A DNA stretch of 64,000 nucleotides from Heliocidaris erythrogramma (taxonomy: Eukaryota; Echinodermata; Echinoidea; Camarodonta; Echinometridae): positions 51,963,925 through 52,027,924 of the forward strand of contig CM046858.1 in assembly GCA_025617745.1 (NCBI GenBank). Reading direction: 5' to 3'. The notes under the pieces are model-generated. The model ran no database searches and had not been told where the DNA came from. It was given only the letters and a program-made list of their open reading frames with translations. This document shows, in pieces, positions 33,060 through 42,746 of the stretch. The first letter of the stretch is position 1. Each line of letters opens with the position of its first letter. The position numbers were made by a program, and so were the translations under genes.

Positions 33060-34390
33060 ACTGGGGGGCATGTCCCAAGAGGAAGGTCAACAGGAACCCA
33101 AGGATGACGTTGCAGCTTGCAACGTCTTGTTAGAAAAAGACTCTTCAACTGTCAGAACATCTTTTAAATAAAAAGATGTGAAGGACGTGGAGGAGCGCCA
33201 GTAGGCTGCCCTCATAATGTCCACTGAGGGCACCCCTTGCAAAAGAGCCCAAGAGGCACTGATGCCCCTGGTATCGTGAGCACGGGGTTTCCCATCACTC
33301 AATAGGGCCTCCGGCCCAGCTGCCTGGATCGCTTCGACTATCCATCTAGAAATGGATTCTCTGGAAGCGGGGGAAAGGGCTCTCGAGTGATGACAAAAAG
33401 CTGATCACTCTTACGAAGAGTCTTAGTCCTATCTAAATACCATTTCAAGGCCCTCATCGGACACCAGACCTTATCCTCCTGCACCGAGGAATGGTCCGAC
33501 AGCGGTGTAAGAAAAATCTCAACTGGTCCAGAGGAAGCAGTCTGATTTTTGACAATAACGGAGGGCTTGGGTATAAGTCGCACACCATGGTTCTCCCAAC
33601 GGATGTGACCCGGTGTGATACACAGAGCATGAAGAGTACTCCTCCTCTGTGCAGAAGCAATATCAACTAAAAACAGCGTCTTGACCTTTAATTGGTGAAG
33701 GGACGCTTTACCCAACGGTTCAAAAGCTGGCTTTGCAAGCACGTCAAGGACCTTGGGTAGACTCCAAGAAGGGGTCAGGCTACGAGTTGATGGACGCTGC
33801 AAAAAGAAGGAGCGAGTCAACCTAGCCAAAAGAGGGGAGTTGGAGACTCCCGAACCATCAGCAAAACCAACGTGGACGGCGGCAATAGCCGAACGATAGC
33901 CACGTATGGTTGAAATCGATCTACCCTTATCGAAAAGGGAGATCAAAAAATCGGCAATAACACCAATAGGGGCTTCACGTGGCCAGACACCCTGATTCTC
34001 GCGCCAAGAAAAGAAGGCCCCTAGACGAGAGTTGTAGAGATCTCTAGTGGAGTCTCTACGGCTTCTCATTACAAACTGGGAGGCCCTCTCGGAGAGCCCC
34101 GAGTTTCTGGCGTCTTCCCGAACAAGGGCCAGGCAGTCAAGTGGAGGACCGCTGGGCGTTGATGAACAATCCCCGAGAGGGGTTGAATTATCAAATCCTC
34201 CCTGAGAGGAAGGGGAAATGGCTGGCCGAGACTCAGCAGGTCTGGAAACCAATGTCCTGCTGGCCAATGTGGGGCTATCAACAAGAGCCAAGCCCCGTCC
34301 TCCTTGACCTTCCTCAAGACCTGAGGGATCAGAGGAATGGGGGGAAAAGCGTCCCCCGGATAGCTCCCCAATGGAGGGGAAAGGCATCAA
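33060..34390 (-). pseudogene. DIRS tyrosine recombinase (element 1), frameshifted
   Basis: The upstream part of the frame (34390 to about 34080) overlaps the end of the pol frame. The recombinase core follows: IADFLISLFDKGRSISTIRG, YRSAIAAVHVG, then ASAQRRSTLHALC with the first catalytic Arg, and EDKVWCPMRALKWYLDRT. The ORF stops at 33338 because of a one-base loss near 33385-33395 relative to element 3. In the shifted frame the rest continues: RWIVEAIQAAG, KPRAHDTRG (catalytic HxxR), AAYWRSSTSFTSFYLKDV (likely nucleophile Tyr). All catalytic blocks are recognisable but not in one frame. Confidence 0.88.
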
Positions 34391-35304
34391 AGTTCACTAG
34401 GGGCTTCTCGGCGGATATAGGACTGAGACTTGAAATTGATATTCAAACGTTGTCCCATACCAATAATTTCCTGGGATAAACCCTTGGCTGAAAAGAAGCA
34501 CTGGGTATCCTCCGGATAGAAAGAGAAGGCACTACCATAGGGACGTCGGGTAGCCCGACCCGCATCGGCGAGTGCCTCCCTATCCCCATACTCCTGTTTG
34601 AAGTCCTCTGTAAGAGGAATACCAGGAGACGGGCCATGCTGTCTGAATAACAGCGATGGCCGATCACTGTCCGACTGGACTTGGGGAAAATTTTCTGACA
34701 TATACTTCTCTAACAGGGGCTTGGCATCTGCCGCCATAGCCGGATAAGGCTGGGGGTCGAAGCCGGCCTGAGATTCTGAAACAGACTGGGTAGAAACCTG
34801 CGAGACAGAATCAAATTCGGGAGAAGTAGTCCGGTGGGGAAAATCCCATGGGGGTGGATATGCCCACGGACCAGTGACAGACACCTCCCCCGGCGGGGCT
34901 CCGAGAGCCACAGGCGCGGGAGGAGTAGGTCGAGATACCGCCATCGGACAAAATTGTCCAATGTTCTCATGAATATCGGAGACCGGGAGAACACCGGGGT
35001 CCGACTCGGGAACATCCTCCATCACAGTGACAACTGACTGGGGAGAACCCGTCTCAGTAGCCGGCAGCGTCGGGGGATTAGTATCCCAACCTTGCTGCTC
35101 AGCAAAGAGTCTCATAAATCTGAGCAACTCAGATTGAGAGTCGGGGGGAAGAGAGGGCTGAGCCTTTTTACCCGACTTGGGTTTATCCTTGGATTTACCC
35201 TTCTTGGCTTTAAGCTTCTTAGCGGGGGTGTCAGCCACCGTAATAGAAGGTCGTTTAGAAGCACGGGAAGTGTTTGGCGGCAGTATAGAAGCCTCACTAC
35301 CCAA
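34387..35304 (-). CDS. DIRS gag-like ORF (element 1)
   Basis: 305-residue frame: a basic Lys-rich N-terminal part (AKKLKAKKGKSKDKPKSGKK), Pro/Ser-rich middle, then ALGAPPGEVSVTGPWAYPPP and SLLFRQHGPSPGIPLTEDFK. These last blocks recur in the gag of element 3 (44531-44112) and element 2. It ends just before the recombinase/pol overlap, so the RT gene has been lost by internal deletion. It probably forms the nucleoprotein particle. The upstream coding part (toward 36100) is broken: the likely original ATG at about 36130 (MSSSEEEQSRS) is followed by a stop. Confidence 0.7.
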   Translation of the reverse strand: MGSEASILPPNTSRASKRPSITVADTPAKKLKAKKGKSKDKPKSGKKAQPSLPPDSQSELLRFMRLFAEQQGWDTNPPTLPATETGSPQSVVTVMEDVPESDPGVLPVSDIHENIGQFCPMAVSRPTPPAPVALGAPPGEVSVTGPWAYPPPWDFPHRTTSPEFDSVSQVSTQSVSESQAGFDPQPYPAMAADAKPLLEKYMSENFPQVQSDSDRPSLLFRQHGPSPGIPLTEDFKQEYGDREALADAGRATRRPYGSAFSFYPEDTQCFFSAKGLSQEIIGMGQRLNINFKSQSYIRREAPSEL

Positions 35305-35569
35305 ATTGTCCGGGCCGGGCTCCCCAGGGGGAGAAGCAATTCGGCCGCAACTCTAGGGACTGTGCTTCCCCGACCAGAGCCCCGATTCGCATTGACTGCC
35401 GGGGGGGGGGGGGGGGGGTGGACGGGCTGCTGCATTGCAGCACTGCTGGAAATAGCACCCGGAGCACTGACGTCGGTCAGTGGCTGGCGGGAACCAGCAG
35501 GCTTCCGCTGCGAAAGCCTTCTCGAGGATGAGGTCTTCTTAGCGGGATGCGGATTTGCGATACCGGCTG

Positions 35570-35765
35570 TAATTCCCCCCAGACACACCGACGGTGGTCG
35601 GATGTCGGGGGAAGCCAGTAACAATGGGTGAAATCTCGCTAGGCACCCCGACGGTGGTCGGGGGTCGGCAAGACCCAGTAACATCATTAGCTGACCGCTT
35701 AGCGGTCTTACCAGTTAATACCCCCTCCAGGCTCCCGACGGTGGTCGGGGGTCGAGAGGACCCGG
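35570..35765. repeat. CCGACGGTGGTCGG repeats in DIRS leader/gag
   Basis: Three copies of CCGACGGTGGTCGG(G/A)(G/T)GTCG at about 35588, 35649 and 35737, each within a loosely similar 60-90-base unit. A G18 tract lies at 35401-35418 and a C20 tract at 35785-35804. Confidence 0.7.
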
Positions 35766-36756
35766 GAATACTAGCTACCGCCCGCCCCCCCCCCCCCCCC
35801 CCCCAACTGCAGACGCAGTGGTCGTGATTTTGAGGGAGCTAGAATTGCTAATGACGGGTGTTTGGTCCGAAACCTTATGAACACCTAACTTACCTATAAA
35901 GCCTGTCTTGCTCGACGCTCCCGTTACAAAAATACCAGAGCGAGCCGACAGACTGACGCCCTTACCTCCCCTGACCATCGTGTTTGACTCGCTGGTAGGC
36001 GAGCGAAACAGAGAGGTCTCCAACACACTCACTGGGCTGACGCCCTTATAAGTGAGAGTAGTGGAAGGGAGGGAAGAAGAATTGGAAGAGCACGGAGGCA
36101 ACTAAGACCTCGATTGCTCTTCCTCCGAAGAACTCATTATCACCTGCAAGGAGATATAAAGGAGTCAAACAATAAACAATTGTAAAGAAAAGGGCGTAAA
36201 AAGCAAGAGTGAAACGGAATGGAATTTTGTGGAAAATTCCATTCATGCACTGCGAACAAAGAACACTCTCGGAAGGGTTTATGCACAAAACAGCCACACA
36301 CACGAAACACCAACGAAACGTAACAGGGCTGAGCGCCCGGCAATACGCCAAAGCGAAGGCCCGGGGTTACTATAATAAAGAGGTGAAAAGTGGGGTATGA
36401 ATTTAAGCTCCAATATCACCAAAATAAATACGTGACAGACATATACCGACACTAAACAGATATTAAAACAGGGTCTAGGACGGAAATATTGGCAAAAGTC
36501 ACCAGAAAACGCGCTAAAACAGTAGCAAACTCTGAATTTTTGCGCAAGATAGTGACTTAGCTGCAACTGTTTAGGCTGCGAGAAGGAAAGAGGAGGATTG
36601 TGTGCGCGCGTCATGCGTACGTGCACAGAGGAAGGCGTGATCCTGGGGGAGGGGGGGGGGGTATATGCACTGTCGTGACTTTAATTACTTGAATGGCTTG
36701 CGTAGTCGGAAGACTAGCAAAATAGGTAGGTACATTGATTTATTGTAGTAAATTAT

Positions 36757-37369
36757 ACCATTTAAGAGCTCTAACAGGACACCAAACCTTGTCCTCGCGT
36801 ACTGACGAGATGTCAAATAGTGGACAAAGAAAAACTTCAACAGGGCCAGAAGAAGCCGTCTGGTTCTTGGCAATGAAAGAAGCTTTAGGAATCATCCTAA
36901 CACCTTTTCTCTCCCAGCGATCATGACCGGGAGTAAGACAGAGATCGTGAAGGGTGCTGTGCCTCTGACCAGAGGCAATGGCTACCAAAAAGAGCGTCTT
37001 CGCCGTAAGATGGTGGAACGAAGCTTTACCTAACGGTTCGAAAGGAGGTTTAACCAGGGCTTCTAGAACCCGAGGAAAACTCCACGACGGGACTAATTGA
37101 GAAAGAGGGGGACGTTTCGGAAAGAAAGACCGAATTAATCCACTCAACAGCGGGGAAATGGAAATCCCCGAACCATCCGGAAACCCCGTATGAATGGCAC
37201 CAAGCGCAGACCGGTAGCCTCGGATAGTAGAGATAGACCTTCCTTTGTCAAACAACGAGATTAGAAAATCCGCAATTGAACCAATAGGAGCCTCAGACGG
37301 GGTTTGATCCGGGTCTTTAAAGGCTGAAAGACGGGAATTGTAAATTTCCCTAGTAGACACCACTTCCAC
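36757..37369 (-). pseudogene. DIRS tyrosine recombinase (element 2), C-terminally cut
   Basis: About 200 residues homologous to the other two copies: IADFLISLFDKGRSISTIRG, SGLIRSFFPKRPPLSQLVPS, AIASGQRHSTLHDLCLTPGH (first catalytic Arg) and EDKVWCPVRALKWY. The sequence then runs into the terminal repeat of element 1 at 36757, so the HxxR and Tyr blocks are missing. Confidence 0.88.
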
Positions 37370-37379
37370 AGTTGTGCGG

Positions 37380-37500
37380 CTAGGACATCCAGGGTGGCAG
37401 AACAGGTGCCTCCCTGCTGATTGATATAAGCCGCAACCGTGACATTGTCCGTGAGAATCAGAACTGAACGACGGAAAAGTCGTCGTCTGAAGTGATGCAG
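37380..37500 (-). pseudogene. DIRS RNase H fragment (element 2)
   Basis: The minus strand encodes VLILTDNVTVAAYINQQGGT, matching the RNase H motif TDNVTVVAYINRQGGT of element 3. It lies next to the recombinase; the intervening RNase H C-terminal part present in element 3 (42450-41911) is deleted. Confidence 0.7.
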
Positions 37501-37562
37501 GGTTAAGAAAACTAGGACATTGATATTGGGTACAGTCCCAAGATGAGACCAGTCCCCCGAAA

Positions 37563-37956
37563 GCGAATTTTTTTCCCTGTACCTTTCGGGCTATCCAATA
37601 TGAATATTCATGACCTGGCTCTTAGAGATGAGAGTAAGCATGCACATGACGAGTAATACGGTTTATTCCGTCAAGACTAGTCGGCATGAATATTCATGAA
37701 AACGAACTGTAGGGATATGAAAAAACGAGCAAGGCCATTGAGCAGCTGTTCCGTGTGGCGCAGTCGGATAATCTGGTGCGCTACCGATGAAAGGACCGCA
37801 AGTTCGAATCTCGGCAGAGGAATATATTACGAAATTTTCTTTTGCTGATTTAAAAATAAGCTGAAGCTGAGTAAGAAAATACAAGTCCGATACTTGTAGT
37901 CTCTTTCATGAATATTCAGATTGGATAGCCCCAAAGGTACAGGAAAAAAATTTTCG
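37563..37956. mobile_element. MITE with 50-bp TIRs, 9-bp TSD and internal tRNA-like unit
   Basis: Perfect 9-bp duplication CCCCCGAAA (37554-37562, 37957-37965). The termini are about 50-bp inverted repeats: CCTGTACCTTTCGGGCTATC then CAATATGAATATTCATGA on the left, and the inverse with few changes on the right. Long TIRs and a 9-bp TSD suggest a Mutator-like MITE. The middle holds a tRNA-like segment at about 37747-37822 with D-arm GTGGCGCAGTCGGATAA and B box AAGTTCGAATC. It interrupts DIRS element 2. Confidence 0.85.
37747..37822 (+). pseudogene. tRNA-like segment inside the MITE
   Basis: GTGGCGCAGTCGGATAATCT then GGTGCGCTACC resembles a tRNA D-arm/A box. GCAAGTTCGAATCTCGGC resembles the T-arm/B box. 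The spacing fits a tRNA with a normal anticodon arm, but acceptor pairing is poor. It could drive Pol III transcription of the MITE or be a captured tRNA/SINE head. Confidence 0.5.
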
Positions 37957-37965
37957 CCCCCGAAA

Positions 37966-38936
37966 CTGTGCTGCCGTTGCAATGTCTGCCCCACCGTAGC
38001 CGAGAGGCATCTGTCGAGACTGAACTCGACGGAAAGGGGGTACGGAAGGACTTGCCTCGCGCGAGGAAACGCCAAGTTCGTCCAGCGGGAGAGAAGGGAT
38101 TTGATTTCTACTGGGACTGGAATCCAGACCAAGAGAGAATCCCTGCACGGTTTGTAAAACCTGAGGAGATGTCTCTGAAAGGGCCTCATGAGAAGCCGGC
38201 AATCCTCGAGAACATCGACCAGACTGGCTAGATAGCCGAAGAACTCGGCCTGGCCCTGACTCTTCTGGCCAAAAGTAGCCTGCGAGCCGCTGAGACAATA
38301 GTAAGTATCCTGTCTCGACTGGGCCGTGCTAATTGATTCTGAATATCTATAACTGCCCCCAGAAAAACTGGTCGGCGTGTAGGAATCAATTCTGACTTTT
38401 CCCAATTTATAAGGAAACCTTAGTTTAGGGTTACATTGACCAGCGTGCGTGCTCTGTCTGAAAGAAGAGCTTTCGACTCCGCTGGGAGGAGCTAATCCGG
38501 TGATGGCCTCCCAAGCCGGGAGAAAATAATGAAGTCGACCACCTACCATGTCGGAGTGAACAAGCGGTCGGGAAAGACCGTCAAAAGGTAGGCTTAGCCT
38601 TGTGCGAACCAGTCGCCTTGCCCCGCAGAGAGCCACGACTACCTCTCCAAGAGGCCCTGCCACGTCCGCCTCTCCCTCGAGGGGGGGGGGGGGGGGGGTA
38701 TGACGGAGTAGCACCAGGTAAAGACAACGATCCTTTGTCGGGAAGGGGCGTGCGACGGCTGGTAGGGAGCGCGGAACTGCTTGGTACAACTGGGACAATG
38801 GCCCGCGAACAATGGACGAATCAGGATGGTACTCCCATGGGCCACTATAGGTCTCCTCACCCGGCGGAGCCCCTAGGGCTGCGGGTGGAGGAGACGCGTG
38901 AGACCCCGGCCCAGACAATGGGTATCGAGCACACAC
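37966..38936 (-). pseudogene. DIRS gag/RT-RNase H remnant (element 2), RT core deleted
   Basis: One frame joins gag-like ALGAPPGEETYSGPWEYHPD to the pre-RT segment RTRLSLPFDGLSRPLVHSDM then VGGRLHYFLPAWEAI (as in element 3), then jumps to the RT connection and RNase H start: KLGKVRIDSYTPTSFSGG, DVLEDCRLLMRPFQRHLLRF, then PLSVEFSLDRC. The RT fingers and palm, including motif A and the YxDD box, are missing. The in-frame fusion is probably coincidental. The last residues before 37966 are cut by the MITE. Confidence 0.8.
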
Positions 38937-39780
38937 GGCCGAGCTAAGTCGGGCCGAAGAGTCTCATTGTCAGACCCCTGAAGAGGGATCGAAGCATGGG
39001 CTGCGGTATCTGGTAAGAGAGACCAGCCCTGCCGCTGAGCGAAAACCCGCATCATGAAGAGTAGCTCAGATTGAGAAGGATCAGATGGGGCAGCAGCGGG
39101 CAACGCCTTGCTTTTCTTAGGCCCTTTAGATACGTCCTTCTTAGGCTTCTTGTAAGCTGGCTAAACAAGAGCCTAAGCCGTGACCCGTTTCTTGGGGTGT
39201 CTGACAGACTTCGGGCGGTTTCTCCGCATCCCTCCATGGGAGAGGTGTGCTGAGGGTATGTACCCAAAGTCGCGTACACACTATCCGCACTAGCTGAGCA
39301 ACTAGAAGCTGCAGCCGTGGGTTGGGCCTCGAGGCGCCAAGAGCGAGGGCAGACTGGGATGGGGTCCCAGTATTCGCCGAAGTACTACTAATAGTATGTG
39401 GAATCACTGTTGTTCCGCCTGTAGGTGGCAATAGGAGGCCACCAGTAGTCGCGCACTCAGATGACAACAGATGACAACATATGACAACATATGGTTAAGA
39501 CCGGGGGCTAGGGTATGTAAATTAGACCCAGACTTACATGGGCGGTGCCCGAGTAGTTGCCCCGCAGTAGTGGCACCAATCTCCCCTAGCGGATTTGTGC
39601 GAGTGCACTGCCCCGAAGCCGCGGTCTTCGGGGTTGGCGTCCCAATCTCAACTAAAGCCACCCCCCCTCCCCCCAGGTACGAATGTACTAGCGATAGTTC
39701 TGGAAGGCCGAGTCGTCTTGCTAGACGACTCTTCGGAAGAAGCAGGTCTCCATGACCTAACTCCTTCTTCTTCCGAACTT
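38873..39780 (-). pseudogene. DIRS gag N-terminal remnants (element 2)
   Basis: Several short minus-strand frames together match the gag of element 3: PSDPSQSELLFMMRVFAQRQ then GWSLLPDTAA, LGTYPQHTSPMEG, and the SQSALALGAS block. They are broken by frameshifts. The expected start at about 39778 reads ATA instead of ATG when compared with 45773-45775 of element 3. Confidence 0.65.
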
Positions 39781-40142
39781 ATATTGCCGCAATAAAACAG
39801 GCAATATAAATATGCAAAAAATATGAATATTCAGGAAACAAGCAATAAACCTAAAAATTTGGGGATACGCACAAATTCTACAAACAAGCACCGTACGAAC
39901 ACCGAAACATAACATAATCGGGGCAAACGGAAACACCAGCAAGACACACAGAAATAACTACGTGGGGATGGTCGCTGAAAGGAAAATAACTGCCTGAAAA
40001 TGAGCATAAAATTTCCCTTGCAATTAATGTGAAACAAAAATACAAGAGTACTATAATCTAGAACAAAAATAAGTAGAGAAAAGTGCATTTTAGGGCGTAT
40101 AAGCGCGCTAAAAAGATACAAAAAGACCTGAATTCAGGAGCG

Positions 40143-40550
40143 CCTTTCTTTCTGAAACGTCCCCCTGTTTCTCAGTTAGTCCCGTCTTGGAGTTTGCCTC
40201 GGGTTCTAGAAGCCCTGGCTAAACCTCCTTTCGAACCGTTAGGTAAAGTTTCGTTCCACCAGCCATGTTCGCTGGGAGAGAAAAGGTGTTAGGTTGATTC
40301 CTAAAGCTTCTTTCATTGCCAAGAACCAGACGGCTTCTTCTGGCCCTGTTGAAGTTTTCTTTGTCCACTATCTAACATATCGTCAGTACGCGAGAACAAG
40401 GTTTGGAGTATATTGATGGTATATTGATAAGACTAAGACATGTCGCAAAGATGATCACCTGTTTTTTTATCACTCGAGAGCCCTATTCTCCAGCTTCTCT
40501 TGATTCCATTTCTAGATGGGTTGTCGAAGCTATTTGGGCCGCCGAGAGGA
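40143..40550 (+). pseudogene. inverted DIRS recombinase piece
   Basis: The plus strand encodes FFLKRPPVSQLVPSWSLPRV then LEALAKPPFEPLGKVSFH. After a gap follow degraded copies of the segments that end the recombinase (ARTRFGVY, then a MGCRSYLGRR-like relic). The orientation is opposite to every other DIRS coding piece here. The left junction is within the leader at about 40142 (ATTCAGGAGCGCC then TTTCTTTCTG). Confidence 0.75.
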
Positions 40551-40964
40551 AGATGAGGAAGATGACCGTTGCGGGATAACAATGGGGGGAGGGGGGGGGG
40601 GGGGTGCGCACAATATTGTGACTCTTTTGTGTTAAAGTTCTCGATCGGGTAGCGTAGTCAAGAGACTAGCATAATAGGTAGGTATATTATGACTTATTGC
40701 AGTAAATTTGTAAAATCAGCTTTGATTTTCTTATTTACTATATAAATCTATATACCTACCTATTATGCTAGTCTCTTGACTACGCAAACCCGTTCGAGAA
40801 CTTAACACAAATGTGTCACAATATTGTGCGCACCCCCCGTAATCCTATTGTTCTCCCCTTCCCCACTCATCCGCAGCAATACGCAACGGCCATCTTCCTC
40901 TTTTGCGAGCAACCACAAGTAGAAAAACATGTTGCTTGCAAGGTGAGGGGAAGGAGGGAGGGTC

Positions 40965-41060
40965 ATAGGTAGGTATATAGATTTATATAGTAAATAAGAA
41001 AATCAATGCTGATTTTACAAATTTACTGCAATAAATCATATATACCTACCTATTGTGCTA
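40965..41060. repeat. DIRS internal complementary region (element 3)
   Basis: TAGGTAGGTATATAGATTTA then TATAGTAAATAAGAAAATCA is the inverse of the left end (40725-40765). TTTACTGCAATAAATCATAT then ATACCTACCTA is the inverse of the right end (46315-46355). The two halves abut through ATGCTGATTTTACAAA. Confidence 0.88.
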
Positions 41061-41239
41061 GACTAGCACCCATTCAAAAACCGGGTGGCATGTTTTTTTA
41101 AGAGAAGAAGGGAACAGGATTACAAAGAAGACACAGCGGCCTTCAAGGTAGCTGAGGCCAAAATTGCCTCACCTGCAGGGTCAGCCCTAAGGTAGCAAGA
41201 AATTAAGGAATTGGGCGAACGCCAATAGGCAGCCCAAGA

Positions 41240-41905
41240 GCCCAAGAGAAGTTGACACTACGAGTGACAAGAGGGCCTCTGTGCCGGCGGCCCGAATAGC
41301 CTTGACAATCCATCTAGAAATGGAATCAAGAGAAGGAGGAGAAAAAGGCTCTCAGGTGATCAGGAACAACTGATCATCATTACGACAAGACATAGTCTTA
41401 TCAATATACCATTTGAGAGTTCTAACAGGACACCAAACCTTGTCCTCACGCTATGACCAAAAGTCAGATAGCGGACAAAGAAAAATCTCAACAGGGCCAG
41501 AAGAAGCCATCTGATTTTTGGCAATGAAAGAAGCTTAGGAATCAATTTAACGCCTTTTCTCTCCCAACAAACATGGCCAGGAGTAAGACAGAGGGCATGA
41601 AGGGTACTGCGCCTCTGACCAGAGGCAATGGCTATCAGGAAGAGCGTCTTTACCGTAAGATGGTGAAGCGAAGCTTCACCTAACGGTTCGAAAGGAGGCT
41701 TGGCTAGAGTTTCTAGGACCCGAGGCAAACTCCAAGACGGGACCAACTGAGAACGAGGGGGACGTTTCAGAAAGAAAGACCGAATCAATCCACTCAACAG
41801 CGGGGAATTAGAAATCCCCGAGCCATCCGAAAACCCCGAATGAATGTCGCCGATCGCAGACCGGTAGCCTCGGATAGTGGAGATGGACCTCCCTTTGTCA
41901 AACAG
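41240..41905 (-). pseudogene. DIRS tyrosine recombinase (element 3)
   Basis: Homologous to 33060-34390: RGYRS near 41870, SGLIRSFFLKRPPRSQLVPS, IASGQRRSTLHALCLTPGHV (first catalytic Arg). A frameshift near 41530 turns the KASFIAKNQTASSGP segment into KLLSLPKIRWLLLALL. A later TGA interrupts LFLITxEPF, and the end RWIVKAIRAAG follows before the sequence diverges. Not functional. Confidence 0.85.
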
Positions 41906-41910
41906 CGAGA

Positions 41911-42746
41911 TTAGAAAATCCGCGATTGAACCAATTTTGATTGATTGAATTGATTAATAAAAGACTGAAAGACGGGAATTAAAAATTTCCCTAGTAGAGA
42001 CTCTACGCCTCTACAGTCAAACGAAGGGACGCCGGACTGTGGTGAAGAATCCCCAAGAGGGGTTGCGACACCAGATCCGCTCTGAGCGGAAGGAGGAACG
42101 GTTGAGCCACCAGAAGACTCACTAACTCCGGGAACCAAATCCTCCTGGGCCAAAAGGGAGCTACTACAAGCACCCGAGCCCGATCTTCCCTGATCTTCTG
42201 CAAGACTCGCAGGATCAGCTGGAAGGGAGGAAAGGCAAACCCTCGAAGATTCTCCCAACTGAGAGAGAAAGCAGAGCCCAAGCCTCCCGGTCGCGAACAC
42301 GGGAGCAGTACTTCGGAAGCTGGGGTTCAGAGCTGACGCAAACAGGCCCACCTCTAGTGGGCCCAGGCAACTGCAAATGCGGGAAAAGACCTCTGGATGG
42401 AGCTTCCATTCTGATGGAAGACACCTGCCCCGGGATAGAAAATCCGCAATGAGGTTTTCCTGACCGGGGATGACAGAGGCAACGGGCATGATCGCCATGT
42501 ACGACACCACCTCCACAGATGCGCTGCTAAGGCATTCAGGGTGGCAAAACGAGTGCCTCCCTGCCGATTGATGTAAGCCACCACTGTGACATTGTCCGTG
42601 AGGATCAGAACTGAACGACTGAGAAGTCGACTTCTGAAGTGATTATTAGGAAACCCAAGTCTTGAGTAAGATAGACGAGCAAACAAGCCTCGTCTAACAA
42701 ACGATCGTGCGACTCCGCTAGTAGGAGTCAGTCGTCCAGATATCAA
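41911..42746 (-). pseudogene. DIRS RNase H region (element 3)
   Basis: Two overlapping frames. The first has VLILTDNVTVVAYINRQGGT then RFATLNALAAHLWRW, the RNase H core. The second has VIPGQENLIADFLSRGRCLP then SEWKLHPEVF, the conserved RNase H end of DIRS/retroviral-type pol, followed by the connector to the recombinase. The frameshift between them is near 42450-42510. The two frames together would be a full-length RNase H. Confidence 0.82.

Larger units (their letters stand above)
32706..36756 (-). mobile_element. DIRS-like retrotransposon 1, non-autonomous
   Basis: Inverted terminal repeats: left GATAAATCTATGTACCTACC plus TATTTGGCTAGTCTTCCGAC, right GTCGGAAGACTAGC then AAAATAGGTAGGTACATTGA. 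An internal complementary region at about 32950-33040 is the reverse complement of both element ends joined together, the hallmark of DIRS1-type circular-intermediate elements. On the minus strand there is a gag-like ORF and a tyrosine recombinase. RT and most of RNase H are deleted. The right end is inserted into the recombinase gene of DIRS element 2. Confidence 0.88.
36757..40710 (-). mobile_element. DIRS-like retrotransposon 2, truncated and rearranged
   Basis: On the minus strand from left to right: a recombinase cut at 36757 by element 1's terminus, an RNase H fragment (37380-37480), an inserted MITE (37563-37956), a fused gag/RT-RNase H remnant (37966-38936), gag pieces to 39780 and a leader to about 40140. 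The last 570 bases are abnormal. A plus-strand recombinase piece (40143-40550) is fused to the right terminal repeat (40600-40710), which means an inversion or snap-back event inside the element. Confidence 0.8.
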
